This document shows, piece after piece, positions 1-4,754 of a DNA stretch of 5,236 nt; the stretch's first letter is position 1, and every line of letters begins with the position of its first letter. The notes beneath the pieces are model-generated. The model did not search any database and was not told the origin of the DNA. It saw nothing but the letters and a program-made list of their open reading frames with translations. The DNA is from Wenzhouxiangella sp. GTDB taxonomy: Bacteria; Pseudomonadota; Gammaproteobacteria; Xanthomonadales; Wenzhouxiangellaceae. The stretch is from contig JAASTB010000176.1 in the NCBI GenBank assembly GCA_021767625.1, forward strand, positions 1 to 5,236. The letters run 5' to 3'. Made by a program: the position numbers and the translations under genes.

Positions 1-608
1 GCCACTTCCGGGCGCACGTCGAAGGCCAGGGTGATGGCGCCCAGCGAAGTCGAGGTGCCGATCGCGGCCAGGCCGGCCACGCCGGCGCCGACCACCAGCA
101 CCTTCGCCGGCGGCACCTTGCCCGCGGCGGTCATCTGGCCCATGAAGAAGCGGCCGAAGTTGTTGCCGGCCTCGACCACCGCACGGTAGCCGGCGATGTT
201 GGCCATCGAGGACAGCGCGTCCATCTTCTGCGCGCGGCTGATGCGCGGCACCATGTCCATGGCCAGCACGGACATCTTTCTAGCCTTCATCTTCTCGAGC
301 AGGTCTTCGTTGGCCGCCGGCCAGACAAAGCTGATCAGGGTCTTGCCCTCGGGCGCGTTCTCGATCTCGGCCTCGGAAGGTTCGCGAACCTTGACGATGA
401 TGTCGGCCTGCTGCCAGAGCGCCTCGGCCGAATCGACCACCGTGACGCCGGCTTCTTCATACGCCGCGTCGGTGAACGAGGCCGCCAGGCCCGCGCCCTT
501 TTCAACCAGGCATTCGTAGCCCAGCTTCTTGAGCCGGCCCGCACTCTCGGGCGTCAGCGCAACCCGCGCCTCGCCCGGTGCGGTCTCTTTGGGTGCACCT
601 ACTTTCAT
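1..608 (-). CDS. pntA: NAD(P) transhydrogenase subunit alpha, N-terminal part (runs off the left edge)
   Basis: PntA carries the NAD(H)-binding domain (dI) of the membrane enzyme that uses the proton gradient to pass hydride from NADH to NADP+. The visible 202 codons begin MKVGAPKE and match the AlaDH/PNT N-terminal domain. The family signature around RISRAQKMDALSSMANIAGY lies at about residues 122-141, and the Rossmann glycine motif GAGVAG at 174-179 is followed by FDVRPEV at 197-202, where the window ends. The start at 608 is chosen because an AGGAG motif sits 8 nt upstream. The ATG five bases earlier (611-613) is in another frame and stops after two codons. A pntB partner would be expected downstream, outside the window. 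Whether the subunit is full length or split into alpha-1 and alpha-2, as in many proteobacteria, cannot be seen. Identity is very sure. Confidence 0.96.
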   Translation of the reverse strand, partial: MKVGAPKETAPGEARVALTPESAGRLKKLGYECLVEKGAGLAASFTDAAYEEAGVTVVDSAEALWQQADIIVKVREPSEAEIENAPEGKTLISFVWPAANEDLLEKMKARKMSVLAMDMVPRISRAQKMDALSSMANIAGYRAVVEAGNNFGRFFMGQMTAAGKVPPAKVLVVGAGVAGLAAIGTSTSLGAITLAFDVRPEV

Positions 609-616
609 TGCATGCG

Positions 617-621
617 CTCCT
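617..621 (-). promoter_or_regulatory. Ribosome binding site of pntA
   Basis: The minus strand reads AGGAG here, with 8 nt to the ATG at 608-606. This decides between the two closely spaced ATGs: the one at 613 is too close to the motif and is followed by CAA and a TGA stop. Confidence 0.8.
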
Positions 622-638
622 GGAAATTCCTGTTTGAT

Positions 639-661
639 CGACCGCGCCTCCCGCGCGGTCG
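639..661 (-). promoter_or_regulatory. Perfect 9-bp hairpin in the pntA leader
   Basis: CGACCGCGC (639-647) and GCGCGGTCG (653-661) are exact reverse complements around a 5-nt loop. The 3' foot of the hairpin, as transcribed on the minus strand, ends 17 nt before the pntA AGGAG motif. No T-run follows on either strand, so it does not look like a standard terminator. It could be an RNA stem in the 5' untranslated region that affects mRNA stability or ribosome access, or simply a GC-rich coincidence. The structure is seen directly; the function is inference. Confidence 0.45.
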
Positions 662-741
662 CGGAATCGGCGTCCAATTCCAACGCTTAAGGGTACTGCA
701 AGGCGCGGGGCGGCGCGTCAAACGCCCCGGAATTGGTGTCG

Positions 742-755
742 CCCGATCGATCGGG
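742..755. repeat. Perfect 14-bp palindrome CCCGATCGATCGGG
   Basis: CCCGATC at 742-748 is followed directly by its reverse complement GATCGGG at 749-755. The right half continues as a second GATCGG (755-760), giving three GATC sites in 14 bp. It lies about 135 nt upstream of the pntA start in non-coding DNA. The symmetry suits a dimeric DNA-binding protein, but no known operator is recognised and no promoter element is placed next to it. Confidence 0.4.
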
Positions 756-796
756 ATCGGAGTTCCGCGACGGCGCCGGCCGCGGCGGACCCATCC

Positions 797-1006
797 CTAC
801 TGAAAGGAAACGGAGGCTTCACCGATCTCGATATCTCCCAGCCAGACCGAACTGGCGCCCGCAGCCCCGGGTGCGATCTGGATGTTCAACTGGGCACCCG
901 ACGGTTCCACCGCAGCCTCGACCTCAGCCTCGGTTTGCTCACTGACTTTGCGCAAGTACTCCGCGGTCGCTTCTTCACTCAGGGTGATCACCAGTTTCTC
1001 AGTCAT
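797..1006 (-). CDS. Unrecognised 69-residue protein downstream of the GIY-YIG gene
   Basis: I do not recognise this family. The predicted protein begins MTEKLVITLSEEATAEYL and ends in VSFQ. It suggests a short N-terminal strand (KLVITL), then a charged, glutamate-rich helix over about residues 10-34, then beta-strand-like stretches near 39-44 (QLNIQI) and 53-68. It is acidic, has no cysteine and has no membrane segment or signal peptide. The start at 1006 has a GGAG motif 10 nt upstream; the open frame continues to 1162, but that extension overlaps the GIY-YIG gene and is rejected. The gene begins 61 nt after the GIY-YIG stop codon on the same strand, so the two are probably co-transcribed. 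GC is about 60%, below hemL. The strand-then-helix start loosely resembles small ribbon-helix-helix regulators, but this is not strong enough to name. Confidence 0.65.
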   Translation of the reverse strand: MTEKLVITLSEEATAEYLRKVSEQTEAEVEAAVEPSGAQLNIQIAPGAAGASSVWLGDIEIGEASVSFQ

Positions 1007-1016
1007 TATGTGACTT

Positions 1017-1020
1017 CTCC
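1017..1020 (-). promoter_or_regulatory. Ribosome binding site of the 69-residue gene
   Basis: GGAG on the minus strand lies 10 nt before the ATG at 1006-1004. It supports the short start over the longer frame that would overlap the upstream gene. Confidence 0.55.
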
Positions 1021-1067
1021 GTTCTGCTTGGGGACGGCCCCCGACGGCCGGCTGCCGAAACACAGCC

Positions 1068-1526
1068 TTATCCCTTGTTGTTACCACCTCTCTTGCCGAA
1101 GGCCGGCTCTCTGTCGTGGGACAGGGCATCCTCGATGATTTGCAGCACTTCGGCAGGCTCATCGTAAATTCTTACGATAATTCTGTACTTGCCGTCGAAC
1201 CAGTGCTTCAAGTGAAGTGCGTAGGTGCCAGCCGGACCGTCTCCGACGTGCTGCTTGATTCGACTCTTCAGGCCCGTAGTCGAGGAACCGACGTAGAGCA
1301 CGGGCGAAGGATGATTGAGTTTTGGACAGGCACGACTCTGCGTACCTCGCTTGTAGTCCGACATGGCCCGGAATGTCTTTTCGGGATCGCCGCCGACTTC
1401 CTCGATGACGTAGATCCCCGCCCGTTCGCCCCCAAGCTGGTCGTAGTGCTCGACGACAAATTCACGCAGAGGACTCGCGGCCTTGGCTTTGCGGCAGTTT
1501 TCGATCAGCTCGTCGATATACGACAT
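1068..1526 (-). CDS. GIY-YIG nuclease-fold protein
   Basis: This 152-residue protein has the GIY-YIG endonuclease motifs in order: GIY at 37-39, the YIG equivalent YVGSS at 78-82, arginine 89 and histidine 93 in LKSRIKQHVG, the probable metal-binding glutamate 132 in IIEDAL, and a closing asparagine in EPAFGKRGGNN (140-150). The set looks complete, so an active nuclease is plausible. The N-terminal 35 residues are helical. The spacing from GIY to YVG is about 38 residues, much longer than the usual ten to twenty, and the insert includes cysteine 67. The ATG is 3 nt after the hemL TGA and has no clear ribosome binding site, suggesting re-initiation by ribosomes finishing hemL. GC is about 57% by hand count against about 70% in hemL, consistent with acquisition. 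Substrate and role (repair, restriction, mobile DNA) are unknown; it is too short for UvrC and lacks other UvrC domains. Confidence 0.85.
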   Translation of the reverse strand: MSYIDELIENCRKAKAASPLREFVVEHYDQLGGERAGIYVIEEVGGDPEKTFRAMSDYKRGTQSRACPKLNHPSPVLYVGSSTTGLKSRIKQHVGDGPAGTYALHLKHWFDGKYRIIVRIYDEPAEVLQIIEDALSHDREPAFGKRGGNNKG

Positions 1527-1529
1527 CGT

Positions 1530-2819
1530 TCAGCCGTTAGCGATCTTTTTTAGCACTTCGCTGGCCGCGCCCACGGTTTCGGTGATGTCGGCCTCGCTGT
1601 GCTCGATCGAGACGAAGCCGGCCTCGAAGGCCGAGGGGGCCAGGTAGACGCCGGCTTTCAGCATTTCGGTGAAGAAGGTCTTGAAGTGCTCGATATTGCA
1701 GGCGGCGGCCTGCTCGAAGTTGGTCACCTGCCCGGCCTCGGTGAAGAAGTAGCCGAACATGCCGCCCACGGCCACGGTGGCCATGGGCACGCCGGCGTTG
1801 TCGGCGGCCTGCTTGAGGCCTTCGGCGAGCTGCTTGGTGCGCGCTTCGAGCCTGTCGTAGAAGCCGTCTTCGCGCAGCAGCTCCAGGTTGGCGATACCCG
1901 CGGCCATGGCGACGGGATTGCCCGACAGCGTGCCGGCCTGGTAGACCGGGCCTTCCGGGGCGACGAGCTTCATGATCTCGTGCTTGCCGCCGAAGGCGCC
2001 CACGGGCATGCCCGCGCCGATGACCTTGCCGAAGGTGGTCAGGTCGGGCACCACGCCATAACGCCCCTGCGCGCCGGTCGGGCCGACGCGGAAACCGGTC
2101 ATCACCTCGTCGAAGACCAGTACCGCGCCCTTCTCGTCGCAGATCTGGCGCAGGCCCTCGAGGAAGCCGGGCTGCGGCGGAATGCAGTTCATGTTGCCGG
2201 CCACCGGCTCGACGAACACGCAGCCGATCTCGTCGGGGTAGGCGTCGAATAGCTGGCGCACGCTGTCGAGGTCGTTGTAGCGGGCGTTCAGCGTGAGTTC
2301 GGCCAGTGCGGCGGGCACGCCCGGCGAGGTCGGCACGCCCAGGGTCTGGGCGCCGGACCCGGCCTTGACCAGGAAGCTGTCGCCGTGGCCGTGGTAGTTG
2401 CCCTCGAACTTGATGAAGCGATCCTTGCCGGTGGCCGCGCGCGCCACGCGCAGGGCCGACATCGTGGCCTCCGTGCCGGAGTTGACCATGCGGACTCGCT
2501 CCAGGGAGGGAATCATCTCGCACAGCAGCTCGGCCATGGTCACCTCGCCCGGCGCCGGCGCGCCGAAGCTCAGGCCCTTGGCCGCGGCCTGCTGCACGGC
2601 CTCGATGATCTTCGGGTGGGCGTGGCCGCAGATCATCGGGCCCCAGGAGCCCACGTAGTCGATGTAGCGCTTGCCGTCGACGTCGAACATGTAGGCGCCT
2701 TCGGCGTGCTCGAAGAAGATCGGCTCGCCGCCCACGGAAGAAAAGGCGCGAACGGGCGAGTTGACCCCGCCGGGAATGCGGGCGCGGGCGCGGTCGAAGA
2801 GGTCGTGGCTGGCGGTCAT
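1530..2819 (-). CDS. hemL: Glutamate-1-semialdehyde 2,1-aminomutase
   Basis: HemL converts glutamate-1-semialdehyde to 5-aminolevulinate, the last step of the C5 route to haem and other tetrapyrroles, in the cytoplasm as a pyridoxal phosphate dimer. The 429-residue length is normal. Visible motifs are the N-terminal IPGGVNSPVRAF (15-26), YIDYVGSWGPMICGHAHP (52-69), SGTEATMSALRVAR (114-127), the cofactor-contacting aspartate 237 in FDEVMTGFR, and the Schiff-base lysine 265 in TTFGKVIGAGMPVGAFGG, followed by AGTLSGNPVAMAAG (295-308). The fold-type I class III aminotransferase pattern is intact. The start is the ATG at 2819; AGGAG lies 14 nt upstream, a longer gap than ideal. Divergent from the rubredoxin gene, with 158 nt between them. 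The GIY-YIG gene follows almost without a gap. Identification is certain. Confidence 0.98.
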   Translation of the reverse strand: MTASHDLFDRARARIPGGVNSPVRAFSSVGGEPIFFEHAEGAYMFDVDGKRYIDYVGSWGPMICGHAHPKIIEAVQQAAAKGLSFGAPAPGEVTMAELLCEMIPSLERVRMVNSGTEATMSALRVARAATGKDRFIKFEGNYHGHGDSFLVKAGSGAQTLGVPTSPGVPAALAELTLNARYNDLDSVRQLFDAYPDEIGCVFVEPVAGNMNCIPPQPGFLEGLRQICDEKGAVLVFDEVMTGFRVGPTGAQGRYGVVPDLTTFGKVIGAGMPVGAFGGKHEIMKLVAPEGPVYQAGTLSGNPVAMAAGIANLELLREDGFYDRLEARTKQLAEGLKQAADNAGVPMATVAVGGMFGYFFTEAGQVTNFEQAAACNIEHFKTFFTEMLKAGVYLAPSAFEAGFVSIEHSEADITETVGAASEVLKKIANG

Positions 2820-2833
2820 GGCGTCTCGAACTA

Positions 2834-2838
2834 CTCCT
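2834..2838 (-). promoter_or_regulatory. Probable ribosome binding site of hemL
   Basis: AGGAG on the minus strand lies 14 nt before the hemL ATG, longer than the usual 5-10 nt. The protein start matches other HemL proteins, so the ATG at 2819 is kept; initiation may be less efficient, or a weaker GAG closer in may be used. Confidence 0.5.
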
Positions 2839-2938
2839 GGAACGGGCGGAATTGGAAGATGGATTCGGGCGGACAGTTTAAGGCATCGCCGCTTCGGCCC
2901 CGGCGGGCGTCTTCGCTCCCGCCGGCGGGCCGATCATT

Positions 2939-2944
2939 TAGAAT
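2939..2944 (+). promoter_or_regulatory. Candidate -10 element for the rubredoxin gene
   Basis: TAGAAT differs from TATAAT at one position and would give a 5' leader of roughly 25-30 nt. There is no credible -35 hexamer and no extended -10 TG, so this is a weak call based on one motif. Confidence 0.25.
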
Positions 2945-2977
2945 GCGGGGCTGTTGTCCACACACGGATTTTAACGC

Positions 2978-3160
2978 GTGAGCGAAGAGCAACCCTTCAA
3001 GACCTGGATGTGCATCGTCTGCGGCTTCATCTACGACGAGGAAAAGGGCTGGCCCGACGACGGCATCCCGCCGGGCACGCGCTGGGAAGACGTGCCCGAG
3101 GACTGGCTCTGCCCCGATTGCGGGGCGGGGAAGGAAGACTTCGAAATGGTCGAGATGTAA
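2978..3160 (+). CDS. Rubredoxin
   Basis: A 60-residue one-iron electron carrier of the cytoplasm. The four iron ligands are cysteines 12 and 15 (CIVCGFIYD) and 45 and 48 (LCPDCGAGKEDFEMVE). The middle GIPPGTRWEDVPEDW (29-43) is the typical rubredoxin core. In proteobacteria such proteins pass electrons to alkane hydroxylase or other oxygenases, or serve in oxidative-stress reduction; nothing here identifies the partner. The start is GTG at 2978: an in-frame TAA at 2972-2974 rules out anything earlier, and the ATG at codon 11 would remove the residues normally preceding the first cysteine. No good ribosome binding site is visible. It is the only plus-strand gene in the window, and its TAA is immediately adjacent to the stop codon of the convergent cpdA. 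No rubredoxin reductase is nearby. Confidence 0.95.
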   Translation: MSEEQPFKTWMCIVCGFIYDEEKGWPDDGIPPGTRWEDVPEDWLCPDCGAGKEDFEMVEM

Positions 3161-3922
3161 CTAACTACCGCTCGCATCCAGCAGACCCGATTCCCAACGA
3201 CCGTTCGGCCACAGCCGAAACCAGCGCGCCGCAGGGCCCTGCTCGCTCGGCGTGAAGCGCGGCGCTTCGCGCACGCCGTTGGCCGCCGTCGACGGGGCCG
3301 ACAGGCAGGCGATGCCGTCGTGCTCTCCCTCGAACACCTGGTGGACGTGGCCGAAGGCCAACGCCTTGACCGGCTTGCCCGCCAGGCGGTCCCACAGGCG
3401 ATGCGGTTCGACCAGCGGATACTTGTCGATCCAGGGCGAGCCGACCAGCAGCGGCTGGTGATGCACGAAGACCAGCGCGGGGGCGCTGCCGTCGAGGCGG
3501 TCGATCGGCGCCAGGCGCTCGTCGTTCATTTCCCCGTCGGGCCGGTCGGTCCAAGCCGAATCCAGCAGCAGCACCTGCCAGCCGCCGGCCTCGACGACGG
3601 GTCCGGCGTCGAAGCCCAGTTCGTCGAAGACTCCGGCCATCACCTCGCGCTCGTCGTGGTTGCCCGGAATCCAGGCGATCTTCGGCGCCAGGTCGCGCAC
3701 GAAACCGCCCATCCGCCAGTACGAGGCCGGCGAGGCGTCCTCGGACACGTCGCCGGAGAGCACGATCAGATCGGGCTTGAGGTCCTGAATGGCGGGACGA
3801 AGCGTAGCCAGGTTGGTGTCGGCCGGCTGCCCGCGATAGCGCGCCTGCGGATCCTCCGACAAGTGGCTGTCTGAAAGCTGCAGCAGGATGATCGGCTGCT
3901 GGGTGGCGGCGGGGAGGTTCAT
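3161..3922 (-). CDS. cpdA: CpdA-like 3',5'-cyclic-AMP phosphodiesterase
   Basis: A 253-residue calcineurin-like metallophosphoesterase of the class III cyclic nucleotide phosphodiesterase type, expected to hydrolyse cAMP to AMP in the cytoplasm. The two-metal motifs are all present: D18-S-H20, G57-D58, the G87-N-H-D90 block (GNHD), H154 in VHHQPLLVGS, and G191-H-V-H194. The surrounding sequence SPWIDKYPL, the GHVHQVFEGEHDG segment and LSAPST follow E. coli CpdA closely in order and spacing, so the specific name is reasonable, though related enzymes act on other phosphodiesters. The start at 3922 overlaps the upstream gene's stop as ATGA, so translation is probably coupled. A GGGA in the repeat directly upstream may assist. 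The TAG stop abuts the rubredoxin TAA with no base between. Confidence 0.88.
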   Translation of the reverse strand: MNLPAATQQPIILLQLSDSHLSEDPQARYRGQPADTNLATLRPAIQDLKPDLIVLSGDVSEDASPASYWRMGGFVRDLAPKIAWIPGNHDEREVMAGVFDELGFDAGPVVEAGGWQVLLLDSAWTDRPDGEMNDERLAPIDRLDGSAPALVFVHHQPLLVGSPWIDKYPLVEPHRLWDRLAGKPVKALAFGHVHQVFEGEHDGIACLSAPSTAANGVREAPRFTPSEQGPAARWFRLWPNGRWESGLLDASGS

Positions 3923-4194
3923 GACTTCCCGTGCTTTTCCGTGTCTTCCGTGGTTCCCCGATTTTGACTTTTGGGCGCCGCCTCCGAATCCTCGGACCGC
4001 CCCTTCCGCCGCTCGCGGAAGGCGCCGACGATGACGGTGGCGACCAGCATGATCAGCTCGTCGATCAGGGGGATGGCGTCGGGGATGAACAGGTTGGCGC
4101 CGAACAGCGCGGCCAGGATCAGGAACAGGGTCGGAAAGCGCCGGCGCTCGAGAAAGCGCTGGATGGGGCCGAAGAGTTTTCGGAAGATCCACAT
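3919..4194 (-). CDS. Small two-helix inner-membrane protein (resembles DUF6116), with a repeat-encoded tail
   Basis: A 91-residue protein starting MWIFRKLFGPIQRFLERRRF. Two hydrophobic segments are seen, about 21-37 (PTLFLILAALFGANLFI) and 41-59 (IPLIDELIMLVATVIVGAF), joined by the short acidic PD turn; the LFIPDAIPLIDE centre is what recalls the DUF6116 family of uncharacterised gammaproteobacterial proteins. That assignment is from memory of the pattern. A strong AGGAG sits 7 nt before the ATG. After FRERRKGR the tail (about 67-91) is hydrophilic, and residues 79-90 (RGTTEDTEKHGK) are encoded by a dispersed DNA repeat, so the ancestral C-terminus was probably shorter. Its TGA overlaps the cpdA ATG. 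Function is unknown. Confidence 0.78.
   Translation of the reverse strand: MWIFRKLFGPIQRFLERRRFPTLFLILAALFGANLFIPDAIPLIDELIMLVATVIVGAFRERRKGRSEDSEAAPKSQNRGTTEDTEKHGKS
3924..3959 (-). repeat. Copy of a dispersed repeat (CACGGAAGA-type units) inside the end of the DUF6116-like gene
   Basis: On the minus strand this reads as three 9-10 nt units of the form CCACGGAAGA, CACGGAAAAG, CACGGGAAG. It is nearly the same, in the same orientation, as the repeat arm at 4804-4836, with the core CCGTG there reading CGGTG. It encodes the last dozen residues of the small membrane protein and ends 1 nt before the cpdA ATG. Such acidic TTEDTEK-type translations turn up widely in bacterial genomes as repeat-derived artefacts (general knowledge). 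Confidence 0.75.
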
Positions 4195-4201
4195 GTCGCC
4201 G

Positions 4202-4206
4202 CTCCT
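4202..4206 (-). promoter_or_regulatory. Ribosome binding site of the DUF6116-like gene
   Basis: AGGAG on the minus strand shares its first base with the final A of the upstream gene's TGA (4208-4206) and lies 7 nt before the ATG at 4194. It fixes that start and shows the tight packing of the operon. Confidence 0.8.
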
Positions 4207-4679
4207 CAGGAATCGTTTTCGAGTGCGGCGATGTTTTCGACCTGGATGCGGTCGCCCGGCTCGATGCCGTACTCCGCCGCCAGGCCGCCGTTGATTTCCA
4301 GGACATACTGCGCCGGACCCTCGCTGGGGTAGCTCGGGCAGCGCCGGTTGCGCGACCGGCACGGCGGCGTGTCGGCGCTGATGCTGACGACCTCGAAATC
4401 GCGGTCGATGTAGATGATGTCGAGCGGGATGCGCGTGTTCTTCATCCAGAACGAGCGCATGCGCTGGTCGGGAAAGATGAACAGCATGCCGTGATCGTCG
4501 GCCATCTCGTCGCGGAACATCAAACCCTGCGCCCGCGTGGCGTCGTCGTCGGCAATCTCCACGCTGAAGCGCTGCCCCTCGACTTCCACCCAGGGCCCGC
4601 CGGCATCGCAACCGGACACCGCCAGCATCGCCATGACGGCCACCATCGGCTTGATCAGCTTGGTTTTCATGTTGGCCAT
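4206..4679 (-). CDS. DUF192 family lipoprotein
   Basis: A 157-residue protein of the DUF192 family (PF02643), whose function is not established. A lysine-containing N-terminus and hydrophobic stretch end in the lipobox VSGC, with lipidated cysteine 24. The mature protein begins Cys-Asp; Asp at +2 is the inner-membrane retention signal in enterobacteria. The DUF192 core is clear: RAQGLMFRDEM (49-59), GMLFIFPDQRMRSFWMKNT (64-82), PLDIIYID (85-92), then two cysteines (107 and 114) in the PPCRSRNRRCPSY region, and YVLEINGG (125-132) with GDRIQV (142-147). The start may be M1 (4679) or M4 (4670); neither has a strong ribosome binding site, and the signal peptide works with both. First gene of a tight operon, 11 nt from the next start. 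A promoter was not identified in the repeat-rich DNA upstream. Confidence 0.92.
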   Translation of the reverse strand: MANMKTKLIKPMVAVMAMLAVSGCDAGGPWVEVEGQRFSVEIADDDATRAQGLMFRDEMADDHGMLFIFPDQRMRSFWMKNTRIPLDIIYIDRDFEVVSISADTPPCRSRNRRCPSYPSEGPAQYVLEINGGLAAEYGIEPGDRIQVENIAALENDS

Positions 4680-4718
4680 CTTAGCGGTTTCGGGCTGTGG
4701 GGGAGTAGCTTTTGTTCC

Positions 4719-4750
4719 ACGCAGAGACGCAAAGGGGCAGAGCCGCAGAG
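4719..4750. repeat. Four tandem 8-nt units of the ACGCAGAG type
   Basis: The units are ACGCAGAG, ACGCAAAG, GGGCAGAG and CCGCAGAG, read consecutively on the plus strand. A looser, inverted counterpart (minus strand reading AACGCCAAAG then GGGCAAAAG) lies beyond the right arm of the inverted repeat at about 4837-4862, so the two arms plus flanks may be one composite element spanning roughly 4719-4866. Confidence 0.6.
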
Positions 4751-4754
4751 TAAA

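Larger units (their letters stand above)
609..796. other. Intergenic region between pntA and the 69-residue gene
   Basis: This 188-nt stretch has no credible coding sequence; the plus-strand open frames here are composition artefacts with no family resemblance. It holds the leader hairpin at 639-661 and the 14-bp palindrome at 742-755. A TTGACG on the minus strand at 721-716 could be a -35 element, but the nearest -10-like sequence (TACCCT, 695-690) is 20 nt away, so no promoter is claimed. I see no hairpin followed by a T-run to end transcription from the upstream genes, so read-through into pntA is possible. Confidence 0.6.
2820..2977. other. Divergent intergenic region between hemL and the rubredoxin gene
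   Basis: This 158-nt stretch must hold the leader and any promoters for both genes. On the plus strand a TAGAAT hexamer (2939-2944) is a fair -10 match 33 nt before the rubredoxin start, but nothing resembling TTGACA lies 16-18 nt upstream of it. On the minus strand a TGGACA (2960-2955) resembles a -35 element but has no -10 at proper spacing. An 8-bp stem (CCGGCGGG 2900-2907 with CCCGCCGG 2918-2925) and the overlapping 12-bp palindrome CCCGCCGGCGGG (2918-2929) lie between them. No recognisable FNR, Fur or IscR site was seen by eye. Confidence 0.55.

Noticed and set aside
608..613. Two-codon leader peptide (ATG CAA TGA) overlapping the pntA start
   Set aside because: It is too close to the AGGAG motif to be a good start and is most simply a chance ATG.
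690..721. Sigma-70 promoter for pntA (TTGACG with TACCCT)
   Set aside because: The spacing is 20 nt and the -10 matches only three of six positions.
1007..1162. N-terminal extension of the 69-residue protein to 121 residues
   Set aside because: It would overlap the end of the well-supported GIY-YIG gene in another frame, and a ribosome binding site supports the internal ATG at 1006.
1116..1553. 145-residue plus-strand open frame opposite the GIY-YIG gene
   Set aside because: It has no family resemblance and lies antisense to a protein with all GIY-YIG motifs in order.
1537..2981. Long open frames on the plus strand and in another minus frame across hemL
   Set aside because: They are arginine/alanine or histidine/glycine-rich shadows typical of high-GC DNA opposite a conserved gene; hemL explains the region completely.
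3923..4306. Upstream extension of the cpdA frame to 381 residues
   Set aside because: The extension reads the neighbouring membrane protein gene out of frame and includes repeat-derived sequence; the homologous start is at 3922.
4195..4611. Upstream extension of the DUF6116-like frame to 230 residues
   Set aside because: It runs out of frame through the DUF192 gene; the ATG at 4194 has a strong ribosome binding site.
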